From contig NZ_ATWV01000015.1 in NCBI RefSeq assembly GCF_000421345.1, forward strand, positions 1 through 63,940: 63,940 nt of DNA, in the 5' to 3' direction. Source of the DNA: Treponema bryantii NK4A124. GTDB lineage: Bacteria; Spirochaetota; Spirochaetia; Treponematales; Treponemataceae. The notes beneath the pieces were generated by a model. The model was not told the DNA's origin, did not search any database, and was given only the letters and a program-made list of their open reading frames with translations. How positions within the stretch are numbered: position 1 is the stretch's first letter; every line of letters begins with the position of its first letter. This document shows positions 17,264-26,286 of this stretch, piece by piece. The position numbers and the translations under genes were made by a program.

Positions 17264-18529
17264 TTAAGAGTCCGCAGGCTTGTCTTCAGCCGGCTTAGCT
17301 TCATCAGTTTTTTCTTCGGCCGGTTTTTCTTCAGTTGGCTTGTCTTCAGCAGCCTTTTTATCCACCCCTGATTCTTCTACTTCCTCTGCTTCTTCAATTT
17401 CTTCAACTTCATCCACAGCTTCGTCAGTCTCTTTATCTTTTTCTTCAGACAAGGCAGTTTTACCCAGATAATCATCAATATCCGGTGGATTTGCATAAAT
17501 CAAATTTTCCAGGCGCTTTTCCATATGTTCAAAAATGAAATTTTTAATTACTTTTCTGTCATCAGGCCCTACCTGTCTTAAAAAGAGCAGCATTGCAAAA
17601 TAATTATTATTATCATAAGACTTTACGTCAAAAACGATGGAAGGAGTGGCAATAGAACGTCTTCCTAATGTAATGGAAAAACTTGGAACAACCGTTTTTT
17701 TAGCAAGAACTGCACCATAACTTTTTGGGAAAATGCAGGTAAAACCTACAGAAGAAATATTTGCTATGGAAACCTGAAGCAGCTGGGTTTGAGTTGCAAA
17801 ATAACCATTTATGGAAATACTTTCATCGCAATCAAGTCTTAAATATTTTCTTTTTCCTTTTGCACCGTTTAATTCAAGAATTCCAATAACATTCTTTATT
17901 AATTCAGCACCCTTTACTTCATTAAGCATTATAAAGCCGCCGGGCAGAGAAAGATTCATCATAAACTTTTCTCTTTTAGGCTGAGGAATCATTGCAGACA
18001 TAAGTCCTACAAAAATAGTTTTTAACTTTTCATCCTGCTGAAAAGAAAGGATATAATTAAACCAGCCGTCATAGCTCATTTCATCATCAATAAAAATAAA
18101 ACAAAGAGCATCCGGGAACATTCTCAAAGCATTCTTTGTATATTTATAATCTTTTATGATATAGGCTTCATATTCATGCTGCTTTAATTCCGGCTGCAGA
18201 TAGTTTTCAACATACAGCGGTGGATTTACAAAAAATACTTTTCTTCCAATAATCGGGTTTACACAACGAGGAGCAAGAGGAACCTGAATAACTGGTTTTG
18301 CCGCAGCTTCCTGTTCTGCCGCAACCTTCTCTTCCGCTTTATCCTGTATTTCTTCAGTAGACAGAACTTCCTGACTGTCCGAAGCAGTCTCTGTCTCCTG
18401 ACCATCTCCTGCATTCTGAGCTTCAGCGTCTTTTGAAGCTTCTTCAGCTTCCTGAGGATTCTGAGTTTGTTGAGTTTCTGCCTTTTCTTTTTCTTCTGAT
18501 TCTTTTTCTGACAAATCAGCCTGGCTCAT
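17264..18529 (-). CDS. PilZ-domain protein with receiver-like N-terminal domain
   Basis: A 421-aa cytoplasmic protein. Residues 1-85 are Glu/Ala/Gln-rich and disordered. Residues 90-205 look like a degenerate response-receiver fold (KVFFVNPPLYVENYL, ALCFIFIDDEM). Residues 225-340 form a PilZ-like domain with KRKYLRLD and IANISSVGFTC in place of the usual RxxxR and D/NxSxxG motifs, so cyclic-di-GMP binding is plausible. The C-terminal 70 residues are acidic repeats (EEKPAEEKTDEAKPAED). It ends the dus transcript (15-bp gap) and has AGGAAG upstream of ATG 18529. It is probably an effector of the cyclic-di-GMP network; its target is unknown. Confidence 0.8.
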   Translation of the reverse strand: MSQADLSEKESEEKEKAETQQTQNPQEAEEASKDAEAQNAGDGQETETASDSQEVLSTEEIQDKAEEKVAAEQEAAAKPVIQVPLAPRCVNPIIGRKVFFVNPPLYVENYLQPELKQHEYEAYIIKDYKYTKNALRMFPDALCFIFIDDEMSYDGWFNYILSFQQDEKLKTIFVGLMSAMIPQPKREKFMMNLSLPGGFIMLNEVKGAELIKNVIGILELNGAKGKRKYLRLDCDESISINGYFATQTQLLQVSIANISSVGFTCIFPKSYGAVLAKKTVVPSFSITLGRRSIATPSIVFDVKSYDNNNYFAMLLFLRQVGPDDRKVIKNFIFEHMEKRLENLIYANPPDIDDYLGKTALSEEKDKETDEAVDEVEEIEEAEEVEESGVDKKAAEDKPTEEKPAEEKTDEAKPAEDKPADS

Positions 18530-18544
18530 CTTTATATTATCTTC

Positions 18545-19552
18545 CTATTTATATATTTTAATTTTTTCTTCAGGACATTTTTCAAAAAAATCCCTGATTT
18601 CTTCTCTCAGTACATCATTACCCTTCTCTGCTGCATTTACAAAACGAGTCTGAGCATAATGGGCAAACTGAAAGTTCATGCAAAAGTAAGTAAAAAATCT
18701 CTGCAGACGGGTTTTATAAAATTCTGCAGGCTGATACTCTTCTACATTCTTTATATAATCATAACATATTTTTTCCATATCTACCTTAATTTCTTTACTT
18801 TTTTCTGAATTAATTTGATAAAAAATCCATGGCTTTTGAACGCTTGCCCGGGAAATCATAATACCGCTTACATCCGGACAAGCCGCAAGTGCATATTCTG
18901 CAGAAGCCTTGTCTTTTATATTTCCATTAAGATAGATTTTTACTCCGGCACTTTTATATCTTTCACTAAGTTTCTGGCAATAAGCATAACGGGGAGGTCT
19001 GGAAAGTTTTTCTTTTTTTGTCCTTGGATGAAGGGTTAAAAGCTCTACCCCGGCATCAACAAGCATATCACAAAAGGAATAAAAACCTTCATCAGTAAAG
19101 TTTTCATCACCAAGCCGGAGCTTTACAGAAAATCTTTTTTTATTCTCCGGATAATTCCGATTATATGAAGCAAGAACCTTTCCAACCTCACAGATCATTT
19201 CACGGGTTTCTTCCACAGGACGAAGCATCCAGCCAATTCCAGCCCCTGTTTTATAAACATCCGGAGCTGAGCAGCCCATATTAATATCAAGACCAATACC
19301 CGGAAGCTCAAGCAGTCTCTGAGCCGCCTGAACCATTCTGGCGCAATCATGGCCGGTAAGCTGCCATACAAGTTTTTCCGGCACTGGATAAGGATTTATA
19401 TAATATTTTTCAAAGGGACCATCGTTTATAAGAGAACCGGCATTAATCATTTCATTATAATATTCATCACATGCTCCAAACTCTTCTACAAGAATTCTAA
19501 AGGCCGGATGAGATATAGTTGCCATTGGTCCACAGATTAATTTCTTATTCAT
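18545..19552 (-). CDS. dus: tRNA-dihydrouridine synthase
   Basis: An FMN-dependent TIM-barrel enzyme that reduces uridine in the tRNA D-loop. The start MNKKLICGPMATISHPAFR, the active-site region GLDINMGCSAPDVYKTGAG (usual NxGCP, here GCS), SVKLRLG, LLTLHPRTKKE and the C-terminal helical tRNA-binding domain are all present. The ATG at 19552 is preferred to the TTG at 19558 because an extended -10 (TGATATAAT) ends 9 nt before it, which would put the mRNA start at or just before the codon. There is no Shine-Dalgarno. The PilZ gene follows 15 bp later. Which uridines it modifies (DusA/B/C class) is not clear. Confidence 0.9.
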   Translation of the reverse strand: MNKKLICGPMATISHPAFRILVEEFGACDEYYNEMINAGSLINDGPFEKYYINPYPVPEKLVWQLTGHDCARMVQAAQRLLELPGIGLDINMGCSAPDVYKTGAGIGWMLRPVEETREMICEVGKVLASYNRNYPENKKRFSVKLRLGDENFTDEGFYSFCDMLVDAGVELLTLHPRTKKEKLSRPPRYAYCQKLSERYKSAGVKIYLNGNIKDKASAEYALAACPDVSGIMISRASVQKPWIFYQINSEKSKEIKVDMEKICYDYIKNVEEYQPAEFYKTRLQRFFTYFCMNFQFAHYAQTRFVNAAEKGNDVLREEIRDFFEKCPEEKIKIYK

Positions 19553-19561
19553 ATACAAATT

Positions 19562-19570
19562 ATTATATCA
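19562..19570 (-). promoter_or_regulatory. Extended -10 promoter of dus
   Basis: The minus strand reads TGATATAAT; the hexamer (19562-19567) ends 9 nt before ATG 19552. No good -35 is seen, typical of extended -10 promoters. The predicted transcript has a 0-3 nt leader. Confidence 0.7.
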
Positions 19571-19644
19571 AAATTTCTTTGAAATATCCTGCATTTAGTA
19601 TTATGATTATAGAATAAAAAAATAAAATTGGAGAAATATAAACT

Positions 19645-20358
19645 ATGTTTGAACGAAAAAAGTATAAGAACTTTGCAAAAACACAGCTCTCTGGTCGCTG
19701 GGGAGTTCCAATCCTTGTTACTCTTTTTGTAACAATTATACTTAGAATTTTTAGTATTCCAGACATGCTGCAGATGTCTAGAAACGGCTATTTTACTGCT
19801 CTTTTCGCTCTTGACTGGCAGGGACTGGCCGCAGCATCTCAAGCTTCAAATTCATCACTAATTACAACCATCATTCAGACTGTTGTTGACGCAATTCTTA
19901 CGGTGGCTTCAATTAATGTTTATCTCAAAATGTCACGTTCACCAGAACCGGTAAGTTTTAGTGATTTTATAGAAGGCTTTAATAACTGGGCCCGTGCAAT
20001 ACTTTCTACATTGTGGCAGCTGCTCTGGGTTACTCTCTGGACTCTTCTCTTTATTATTCCTGGAATTATCAAAGCAATTGCCTACTCACAAATGTACTAT
20101 ATAATCGTTGAATATAAAGATGTCTCTGTAACAAAGTCCATGCGCATAAGTATGGAAATTACAAAGGGCCACAAATGGGATCTATTTGTTATGTACCTCA
20201 GCTTCTTAGGCTGGGACCTTCTCTCTCTTTGTACACTTGGAATTCTTCAATTGTGGCTTGCTCCTTACAAGAACATGACCTACATCAATGCTTATCATTC
20301 TCTCGTAAAAGAAGCAATTGAATCTGGCAGAATTAAACCGGAGGATTTTTCAGAATGA
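19645..20358 (+). CDS. DUF975 family integral membrane protein
   Basis: A 237-aa polytopic membrane protein that begins with the DUF975 signature MFERKKYKNFAKTQLSGRWG. It has hydrophobic helices around residues 22-40, 70-90, 115-150 and 190-215. The family's FxRxWxxxLWxxLFIIPGIIKAxAYSQMYY-type centre is visible as LFIIPGIIKAIAYSQMYYII. GGAG at 19630-19633 supports the start. It overlaps sppA by 4 bp (ATGA), so the two are translationally coupled. A membrane-remodelling or envelope role is only inferred from the pairing with the signal peptide peptidase. Confidence 0.85.
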   Translation: MFERKKYKNFAKTQLSGRWGVPILVTLFVTIILRIFSIPDMLQMSRNGYFTALFALDWQGLAAASQASNSSLITTIIQTVVDAILTVASINVYLKMSRSPEPVSFSDFIEGFNNWARAILSTLWQLLWVTLWTLLFIIPGIIKAIAYSQMYYIIVEYKDVSVTKSMRISMEITKGHKWDLFVMYLSFLGWDLLSLCTLGILQLWLAPYKNMTYINAYHSLVKEAIESGRIKPEDFSE

Positions 20359-21380
20359 AAAAGACTACAAAATCTGGATTAATTGTATTAATTATTTTCC
20401 TGATTGCAGTTGGTGCATATACTTTTTACACAATTAAGGGCATGGGCAACAGCTCTTCAACAACAGCATCATCTTCAGACACATATCGTGTAGCAGAAGA
20501 TTCCGACTCTTACAATGCTGCAGAAGCAAAAGCTTACAGAAGAGAATTTATTGCGGCTTTATACATTGAAGGAACCATTTCCGAAGCAAATCAGACTTAT
20601 AACCAGAAGTGGCTGATGAATACAATAAACTCCCTCAAAAAGAATGATAAGAATGTTGCTCTTGCAATTTTTATCAACTCTCCGGGTGGAGCTGTTTATC
20701 AGGCAGATGAAGTTTACCTTGCCCTTCAGGATTACAAAACCACAGGACGTCCAATTTATGTATACCAGGGACCTATGGCTGCTTCGGGTGGTTATTACAT
20801 TTCCTGTGCAGGCAATAAGATTTATGCAAACCGTAATACCCTCACCGGCTGTATCGGCGTAATTATGGGTTCTTCTTTTGATCTTACCGGCTTATTTGAA
20901 AGACTCGGAATCAAATCTGAAACCATTCATTCGGGTAAGAATAAAAACATGCTCAACTATAACGAGCCTATTACAGACGAACAGAGAGAAATCATGCAGA
21001 AAATGTGTGACGAATGTTACGATCAGTTTGTTTCAATTGTTGCAAAAAACCGTGGCATTCAGTACAACACCTGCTGCAAACTTTCTGACGGAAGACTTTA
21101 TTCAGCAAAGCAGGCTCTTGAAAAACGCCTGGTAGATGCAATTGATTCCTGGGATAACATGCTTAGAGACCTTGCAGAAAATGAACTTAAAAAACCTGGA
21201 ATAAAGGTTGAAACTTTTAAATACCAGAAAAAGCAGGGAATGTATGATTTACTTACAGGAAAGGCCCTTGAGCTTGAAACAGCAAAGGCTGCAGCTCAAA
21301 TGGGAGTTCCAGCAGATGTAATCAAATCAATGAACAGAGAAGACCGCTTTGTTCCAATGTATCTGGCTCCGGGTTATTAA
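20355..21380 (+). CDS. sppA: Signal peptide peptidase SppA-type serine protease
   Basis: A membrane-anchored S49 peptidase of 341 aa that degrades leftover signal peptides in the membrane. An N-terminal TM anchor (residues 7-28) is followed by the single SppA domain: FINSPGGAVYQADEVY, the catalytic Ser in GPMAASGGYYISC, and the Lys region IHSGKNKNML, where the family has its general-base lysine. The length fits the short bacterial form with one domain. GGAGG lies upstream inside the DUF975 gene. The C-terminal 60 residues form an extension ending in an unremarkable tail. A palindromic repeat separates it from the convergent methyltransferase. Confidence 0.93.
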   Translation: MKKTTKSGLIVLIIFLIAVGAYTFYTIKGMGNSSSTTASSSDTYRVAEDSDSYNAAEAKAYRREFIAALYIEGTISEANQTYNQKWLMNTINSLKKNDKNVALAIFINSPGGAVYQADEVYLALQDYKTTGRPIYVYQGPMAASGGYYISCAGNKIYANRNTLTGCIGVIMGSSFDLTGLFERLGIKSETIHSGKNKNMLNYNEPITDEQREIMQKMCDECYDQFVSIVAKNRGIQYNTCCKLSDGRLYSAKQALEKRLVDAIDSWDNMLRDLAENELKKPGIKVETFKYQKKQGMYDLLTGKALELETAKAAAQMGVPADVIKSMNREDRFVPMYLAPGY

Positions 21381-21390
21381 TAACAATCAC

Positions 21391-21427
21391 GGTGGTTGAG
21401 TAGCCCAAAGGGCGTATCGAAACCACC
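21391..21427. repeat. Dispersed palindrome (family A)
   Basis: GGTGGTT and AACCACC termini enclose a variable inner stem (GCCC/GGGC) with TGAG and GTATCGA on the two sides. Other copies are at 30763, 41717, 46660, 46720, 48038 and 62058. Here it lies between convergent gene ends and may act as a terminator. Confidence 0.85.
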
Positions 21428-21428
21428 C

Positions 21429-22430
21429 TTATTGACTAAGTAAATAAAGGCCAGCCTTCTTACCATTAACAAGGGTATGAAGGCTCTTTTTTATTTTAAA
21501 GCCTGCTGCGGCGGCACTTGCCTCAAGTTCTTCCTTGCGGGCAGAAAGGATTACAAGGCGGCCCTGGTCGGCCAGAATCCTGTCAAAAGATTTTAGCATC
21601 TTTGAATAAAAATCATTAATATCGCCTATATCTTCATAAAAGCCCCAGGGCGGGTCTGTAATTACCAGGCTGATTGATTTGTCTTCTATATGTGATAAGT
21701 TCAAAGCGTCTGCGACACGGCAGTCTATAAGTCCTTCTGGCGCAGCAGAAATCTGTTTGCGGGCTTTTGTAATCTCAACTCTTTCCTTTTCAATATCACT
21801 TACAAAAAGCTTCTTAAACCGGAACTTTTTAGCAAGCTGGGTTGGAATTGAACCATAACCGCAGAAGGGCTCGAGAATCGTATCTTCAGGATTGATATCA
21901 GCAAAGCAGCAGATAAAATAAGCTATTTCGGGCCTGAGCTCTCCCTTGTTGAGATTTTTTTCTGTAAACTCGCGTTTAGAAATCAGCTCTCCGCAAAAAG
22001 CAAAGCCCTCACGGCGGATAGAAAACCAGATTTCGTTTGTTGGGGAAAGGCGGTCCAGTTTAAGCTTTGAATTGGCAAGAACATAATCCTCTGCACGGCG
22101 GCTAAGAGACTTATCAACTTTTGCAAACTGATTCTCCTGAACAAAACGGATTCTAAAGCTGCCTTTATTTACCAGAAAATAATTTTTCGAAGAAGTAACA
22201 GCCCCCACAAGTGATGGAAAATTAAGCCCCTTCCCCTTCATAGTCTTGAGCACAAAAAATGTATTATTAAAATAGATAATTTTTTCCAGCTCCCGAGAAT
22301 CCCCGTCAAAGCGGTAATGAATAAGTCCATCCATCAGATTCAATATTTTGATTTTAGGAAACCGAGCAGCAAGGTCCTCTTGAACTACATCTTGAAAACC
22401 GGTAATAAAAGAAGAAATAAATTCCGCCAT
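21429..22430 (-). CDS. THUMP/UPF0020-type RNA methyltransferase
   Basis: A 333-aa SAM-dependent methyltransferase that probably makes m2G in tRNA or rRNA (Trm14/RlmL-like). Residues 1-150 resemble a THUMP-like RNA-binding region with the N-terminal ferredoxin-like fold. The catalytic domain has [15 protein letters not shown] (SAM motif I), [13 protein letters not shown], and the N-methyltransferase motif TDPPWGFY. The C-terminus GLYLLSQ is complete. The ATG at 22430 sits 7 nt after TATAAT with no Shine-Dalgarno, so the mRNA is probably leaderless. It is divergent from infC with overlapping -35 elements. The exact target nucleotide is unknown. Confidence 0.88.
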   Translation of the reverse strand: MAEFISSFITGFQDVVQEDLAARFPKIKILNLMDGLIHYRFDGDSRELEKIIYFNNTFFVLKTMKGKGLNFPSLVGAVTSSKNYFLVNKGSFRIRFVQENQFAKVDKSLSRRAEDYVLANSKLKLDRLSPTNEIWFSIRREGFAFCGELISKREFTEKNLNKGELRPEIAYFICCFADINPEDTILEPFCGYGSIPTQLAKKFRFKKLFVSDIEKERVEITKARKQISAAPEGLIDCRVADALNLSHIEDKSISLVITDPPWGFYEDIGDINDFYSKMLKSFDRILADQGRLVILSARKEELEASAAAAGFKIKKSLHTLVNGKKAGLYLLSQ

Positions 22431-22437
22431 GACTCGT

Positions 22438-22466
22438 ATTATAGCTTTTTCATACTAGACACACAA
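22438..22466 (-). promoter_or_regulatory. Leaderless promoter of the RNA methyltransferase
   Basis: Minus strand TTGTGT (22461-22466), a 17-nt spacer and TATAAT (22438-22443), then 7 nt to ATG 22430. The -35 shares one base with the divergent infC -35. Confidence 0.75.
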
Positions 22467-22484
22467 TATAAAAATCCATATAAT
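22456..22484 (+). promoter_or_regulatory. Promoter of the infC operon
   Basis: TAGACA (22456-22461), a 17-nt spacer and TATAAT (22479-22484). The predicted start near 22491 gives a leader of about 48 nt with AGGAGG at 22529-22534. The leader is too short for the long pseudoknot seen in some L20-controlled operons. Confidence 0.75.
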
Positions 22485-22538
22485 AAAAAGATACACGCTA
22501 TATGTTTAAATCGAGTTATTATAACTCCAGGAGGAAAA

Positions 22539-23081
22539 TTGGCATACGTGAATAACAATAACAACAAAAACAATGGACAGAGAATCAATGAAATGATTCG
22601 TGTTCGCGAGGTTCGTCTTATCGATGACGAGGGAAATCAGTTAGGCATCGTTGCAACACAGGAAGCCCTCAAAATGGCTAAAGACCGTGACCTGGATCTT
22701 GTTGAAGTTTCACCAAATGCTAACCCACCGGTTTGTAAGATACTTGATTATGGCAAATACAAGTTCGAACAGGAAAAAAAGCTCCGTGATTCCAAGAAGA
22801 ACCAGAAGGTATTAAAGCTGAAGGAAATCCGAATGCAGCCAAAAATCGGCTCAGGAGATCTGGATACTAAGGCCAAACATATACAGGAATTTCTTGACGA
22901 GGGTGACAAGGTTAAGGTTACTATCCGTTTCCGCGGTCGTGAGCTTGCCCACACTGAACTCGGCTATGACGTTCTGAATGAGGTGTTAAAGCGACTTACC
23001 TCGGCGTACAACATCGATAAGCCTGCCGCAATGGATGGTAGAAACATGTCGATGACAATCTCAGCAAAAGCCGCAAAATAA
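22539..23081 (+). CDS. infC: Translation initiation factor IF-3
   Basis: IF-3 binds the 30S subunit and checks start-codon pairing. The 180-aa product has the N-domain ([20 protein letters not shown]), the lysine-rich linker ([19 protein letters not shown]) and the C-domain ([32 protein letters not shown]). The start is chosen as TTG 22539, 4 nt after AGGAGG; GTG 22548 is an alternative. No ATG lies near, so a rare start codon is used, as is common for infC, where IF-3 itself discriminates against rare starts and so limits its own synthesis. An Asn-rich stretch precedes the conserved domain. It heads the rpmI-rplT operon. Confidence 0.95.
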   Translation: MAYVNNNNNKNNGQRINEMIRVREVRLIDDEGNQLGIVATQEALKMAKDRDLDLVEVSPNANPPVCKILDYGKYKFEQEKKLRDSKKNQKVLKLKEIRMQPKIGSGDLDTKAKHIQEFLDEGDKVKVTIRFRGRELAHTELGYDVLNEVLKRLTSAYNIDKPAAMDGRNMSMTISAKAAK

Positions 23082-23092
23082 GGGGTTATAAA

Positions 23093-23293
23093 ATGCCTAA
23101 AATGAAGACAAAGAAGTCAGCAGCTAAGAGATACTCTCTTACTGGATCTGGCAAAGTTAAGCACAAGAAGCAGAACCTTCGTCATATTTTGACAAAACGT
23201 TCTCCTAAGAGAAAGAGAAATCTTCGCGCTGCAGGTTATGTAGCAGAAGCAGATGCAAAGAAAATCAGAAAGCAGATGCTTCCTTACGGTTAA
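23093..23293 (+). CDS. rpmI: Ribosomal protein L35
   Basis: A 66-aa basic protein of the large ribosomal subunit with the family pattern [20 protein letters not shown], followed by [20 protein letters not shown]. Length and sequence are typical. A GGGG-type ribosome binding site lies just before the ATG. It sits 11 bp after infC and 12 bp before rplT in the usual infC-rpmI-rplT order, whose expression is often set by L20 feedback. Confidence 0.98.
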   Translation: MPKMKTKKSAAKRYSLTGSGKVKHKKQNLRHILTKRSPKRKRNLRAAGYVAEADAKKIRKQMLPYG

Positions 23294-23305
23294 TAGGAGT
23301 AGTAT

Positions 23306-23665
23306 ATGTCAAGAGCAATAGACGGAACAAAAAGAAAGAACCGCCGTGTAAAGATCCTCAAGCTTGCTAAGGGTTTCCGTGGCGACAGAAAATCAAACTA
23401 CAAACCAGCTAAAGATGCTGTAACAAAGGCTCTCGGTCACGCTTACGTAGATCGCCGTGACAGAAAGCACGAATTCCGCACTCTCTGGATTGCACGTATT
23501 AACGCTGCTGTTCGTGAAGAAGGAATGACATACTCACAGTTTATCAACGGAGTTAACAAAGCAGGTATTAAGTTGAACCGCAAGGCTCTCTCTAATATGG
23601 CTATTGAAGACCCAGTTGCATTCAAGGCAGTTGTTGAAGCTGCTAAGAAAGCTGTACAGGCTTAA
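23306..23665 (+). CDS. rplT: Ribosomal protein L20
   Basis: A 119-aa large-subunit protein that binds 23S rRNA early in assembly and often represses its own operon. It matches the family from [14 protein letters not shown] through [19 protein letters not shown] and [20 protein letters not shown] to the end. A GGAG ribosome binding site precedes the ATG. The coiled-coil gene follows 13 bp later, so ribosomal and division genes probably share a transcript here. Confidence 0.98.
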   Translation: MSRAIDGTKRKNRRVKILKLAKGFRGDRKSNYKPAKDAVTKALGHAYVDRRDRKHEFRTLWIARINAAVREEGMTYSQFINGVNKAGIKLNRKALSNMAIEDPVAFKAVVEAAKKAVQA

Positions 23666-23678
23666 GGAAGTTTGAAAT

Positions 23679-24227
23679 ATGATTTCACTCGATCAGGTAT
23701 ATCTTCTTGAACAAAAGGTTGAAAGCGCTGTTGAAAAGATTCAGCAGCTACAGGCAGAAAACGATGCTCTGCGCAATAAATGTACCGAGCTCACAAATGC
23801 GTTATCTGCGAAGTCGGAGCAGCTTTCTAATTTTGAGTCAGATCAGAGCCAGATCGAGACAGGAATCAAAAAGGCGCTTGACCGCTTGAATTCGATTGAG
23901 AATTCAGTTTTAAAAACTGCTTCTCAGAATACTCAGGCGGCTCAAGCTGCTAAACCTGCCGTACAGGCAGCAGTTGAAGCAAAAGCTGCGGCACCTGTTC
24001 AGTCTGCACCTTCTCCAGTAGAAGCAGCAGCTACAGAACCATCACCTGCCCCACAGGCAGAAGCACAAAAACCAGAAGCACCTCTTCAGAGTGCGCCTAG
24101 TTTTGACACAATGGACACAGTTCCAGAAACAACAGAATCAAATGTAGAAGAAAGCTTTGAGGGCGAAGAAGATATAGACGCTCCCGAAGATGATAATCAC
24201 GACGGCTTAGGCTTTGATATTTTCTAA
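23679..24227 (+). CDS. Coiled-coil protein upstream of zapA (ZapB-like position)
   Basis: A 182-aa protein. Residues 1-85 form a strong coiled coil starting MISLDQVYLLEQKVESAVEK. Residues 90-150 are Ala/Pro/Gln-rich and disordered. The C-terminus is acidic, ending in DNHDGLGFDIF. It has no signal or TM. Its last base overlaps the zapA start codon, so the two are translationally coupled. The helix pattern and coupling to ZapA suggest a ZapB-like or FtsZ-ring-associated role, but sequence identity to ZapB is not evident. The conserved-looking C-terminal tip could be a docking peptide. Confidence 0.75.
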   Translation: MISLDQVYLLEQKVESAVEKIQQLQAENDALRNKCTELTNALSAKSEQLSNFESDQSQIETGIKKALDRLNSIENSVLKTASQNTQAAQAAKPAVQAAVEAKAAAPVQSAPSPVEAAATEPSPAPQAEAQKPEAPLQSAPSFDTMDTVPETTESNVEESFEGEEDIDAPEDDNHDGLGFDIF

Positions 24228-24541
24228 TGGGAAAATTAAAAATTGAAATGCTTGGAACTTCTTTTACTATCCAGGCAAACGAAGATAACGAATATCTCGA
24301 AAAGCTTTTAGGCTATTACAAAAGAATTACCGAAGACGTAAATAAAATCGATTCAATCAAAAATCCACTGCAAACTGCAATTCTTTCGGGCATTATGATT
24401 TGCGATGAACTTTATAAAGAAAAGCAGGCAAAAGTTGCAATGGAAAACGGCGAAAACGTACCTGTTGAAAACGACATGGATACAATGGAAATTGAACGCC
24501 GAACACAAAACATGATTGAGAAAATCAATAAGGTACTTTAA
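24227..24541 (+). CDS. zapA: Cell division protein ZapA
   Basis: A 104-aa cytoplasmic protein that bundles FtsZ protofilaments. The N-terminus KLKIEMLGTSFTIQANEDNE and the following EYLEKLLGYYKRITEDVNKI match the ZapA beta-alpha head. The rest is a dimerising helix with the family's AILSGIMICDELYKEK region. The start overlaps the upstream stop by one base (TAATG). It is cotranscribed with the ribosomal protein genes. Confidence 0.9.
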   Translation: MGKLKIEMLGTSFTIQANEDNEYLEKLLGYYKRITEDVNKIDSIKNPLQTAILSGIMICDELYKEKQAKVAMENGENVPVENDMDTMEIERRTQNMIEKINKVL

Positions 24542-24544
24542 TTT

Positions 24545-25006
24545 ATGGAAGGCGCGGCTCTCACAATCTGGGTGGACGCGGATTCCTGCCCTTCTCTCGT
24601 AAGAAATCACACAGTAAAAATGGGAAATAAACTCGGCATAAAGGTTGTCTTTGCGGCCAACAAGAAAATCTCCTGCGATACAGGTAACTTTGAAATGATT
24701 GTCTGTCCCGAAGAAAAAGATGCCGCCGATAATTATATTTTTGATAACTGCAAAGCTTGTGACCTCGTAATTACCCGTGACATAGTTTTTGCAGACCGTC
24801 TGGTTGAAAAAGGAATCTGCTGTATAAATGACCGGGGTACAGAGTTTACCCGCGAAATGATAAAGGAACGGCTCAGCACCCGTGACTTTGATTTACAGCT
24901 GGCAGAAATTGGTCTTGTAAAACATCATCACGAAGGTTATGACAAAAAAAAGTTCGCGGCATTCGCGAACTCTTTTGATAAGGTTATACACAGACTTTTG
25001 CGTTAA
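24545..25006 (+). CDS. UPF0178/DUF188 (YaiI/YqxD) family protein
   Basis: A 153-aa protein of the YaiI/YqxD family, which has a PIN-like nuclease fold and unknown function. Visible hallmarks are IWVDADSCPSLVRN at the start, KDAADNYIFDNCKACDLVITRD with acidic pairs, and RGTEFTREMI near the middle. It starts 3 bp after zapA. A hairpin (GTTCGCG/CGCGAAC, 24952-24970) followed by CTCTTTT lies inside the last codons and may serve as terminator. It overlaps the convergent GAF/HD-GYP gene by 4 bp. Confidence 0.9.
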   Translation: MEGAALTIWVDADSCPSLVRNHTVKMGNKLGIKVVFAANKKISCDTGNFEMIVCPEEKDAADNYIFDNCKACDLVITRDIVFADRLVEKGICCINDRGTEFTREMIKERLSTRDFDLQLAEIGLVKHHHEGYDKKKFAAFANSFDKVIHRLLR

Positions 25007-26253
25007 TCTTCCGGCTCATCCGGATATGCCATCTGAATAGAACAGATTCGGTCTTTTACCTGCATAAAGGCAAGTACAACCTCAGGGTCAAACTGAGTAC
25101 CGGAATTATTCAGAATTTCAGAGAAAGCATCTTCAATTGTCCAGGCTTCCTTATAGCAGCGCTTGTGACTCAAAGCATCAAAAACATCAGCTACAGCAAC
25201 AATACGTGCAGAAAGCGGAATATCCTTGCCACTTAAAGGCTCTGAAAGAGGAACAATTCCATCTTTTACAGAGAAATCACTCAAAGAAATCTTTCCAGGA
25301 TAACCGGAAGGTCCACCATCCCAGCGGTCGTGGTGATGAAGAGCAACCTCCTGAGACATTACATCAAGCAGAGACTCAGGCGGTTCAAAAAGCTGGGCAC
25401 CAATACAGGTATGGCCCTTCATGATATTTCTTTCCTCATCTGTAAAACGAGGGAAAGCTTTCTTTAAGATAACATCAGAAATACCAACCTTTCCTACATC
25501 GTGGAACTTTGCCGCAATCTTAAGGTTATCACGGTAACGGTGGATTTCTGCTTCCGGAACATTGTGATTAAATGCCCAGCGGTCATAAATTTCAAGAGAG
25601 TATGAAGAAACACGTTCAATATGAGGATATGTTTCTTTTGGATCGCGGAATTCTGACATCTTAAGCATACGCTTTACCATATTTGCTGTAAGATATGCGT
25701 GCTGCAATGCCTGAACTGCGGCAGTAGCAAAGTGAGCAATGAACATTTCTGCTTCATCATCAAAATTGATGATTTTGCCGTCTTCATCCTTTGCATTGAT
25801 AATCTGAAGAATACCAAGAAGATTACCGTTTGCCATTTTTAGAGGAATGGTATACATAGACTTTGTACGGTAATCTGTTGTAAGGTCAGTATTTTTATTG
25901 AATTTATATGGCTTTGATTCCGGGATTTTGTAGCAGTCTTTTATATTAAGCGGTTTACCAGAAAGTGCTACATAACCACAAATCTGTTTTTCATTTATAG
26001 GGAAAGAGAAACTTGTATAAGGAAGTTTTTCTCCAGGAGCAAGCTCTTTAAGATGAGTATCATTTTGTCCATACTTGATTTTAAGCTTGTCACCCTCAAC
26101 TACGTAAATAGAACCTGCATCCGCATTTACAATTTTGCGGGTTTCTGTGAGGATTCGTTCAAGGAGAACGTCAACGTCCTGAATTTCTCCAAGTTCACGC
26201 TCTATCTCGATAATACGCTGAAGCTTATCGTCATTGTTGTTATTTTCACTCAT
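25003..26253 (-). CDS. GAF and HD-GYP cyclic-di-GMP phosphodiesterase
   Basis: A 416-aa cytoplasmic protein. An N-terminal GAF domain (about 15-180; ILTETRKIVNADAGSIYVVE, MYTIPLKMANGNLLGILQI) is followed by an HD-GYP domain (about 205-400) with intact KFHDVGKVGISD, KGHTCIGAQLF, ALHHHDRWDGGPSGYPG and VAVADVFDALSHKR. The metal ligands are present, so cyclic-di-GMP hydrolysis is likely, controlled by a small ligand on GAF. A CATAAT box ends 9 nt before ATG 26253 with no Shine-Dalgarno. It is a single gene, convergent with the zapA operon. Confidence 0.92.
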   Translation of the reverse strand: MSENNNNDDKLQRIIEIERELGEIQDVDVLLERILTETRKIVNADAGSIYVVEGDKLKIKYGQNDTHLKELAPGEKLPYTSFSFPINEKQICGYVALSGKPLNIKDCYKIPESKPYKFNKNTDLTTDYRTKSMYTIPLKMANGNLLGILQIINAKDEDGKIINFDDEAEMFIAHFATAAVQALQHAYLTANMVKRMLKMSEFRDPKETYPHIERVSSYSLEIYDRWAFNHNVPEAEIHRYRDNLKIAAKFHDVGKVGISDVILKKAFPRFTDEERNIMKGHTCIGAQLFEPPESLLDVMSQEVALHHHDRWDGGPSGYPGKISLSDFSVKDGIVPLSEPLSGKDIPLSARIVAVADVFDALSHKRCYKEAWTIEDAFSEILNNSGTQFDPEVVLAFMQVKDRICSIQMAYPDEPED

Positions 26254-26286
26254 ATCGTTTCTATTATGAATGAAAATTATAAAAAA

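Noticed and set aside
22317-22538. Long N-terminal extension of IF-3
   Set aside because: The extension crosses the promoter and ribosome binding site and has no IF-3-like sequence.
24952-24985. Separate terminator downstream of the DUF188 gene
   Set aside because: The hairpin lies within the last codons of the gene and the T-run is short, so it is only noted with that gene.
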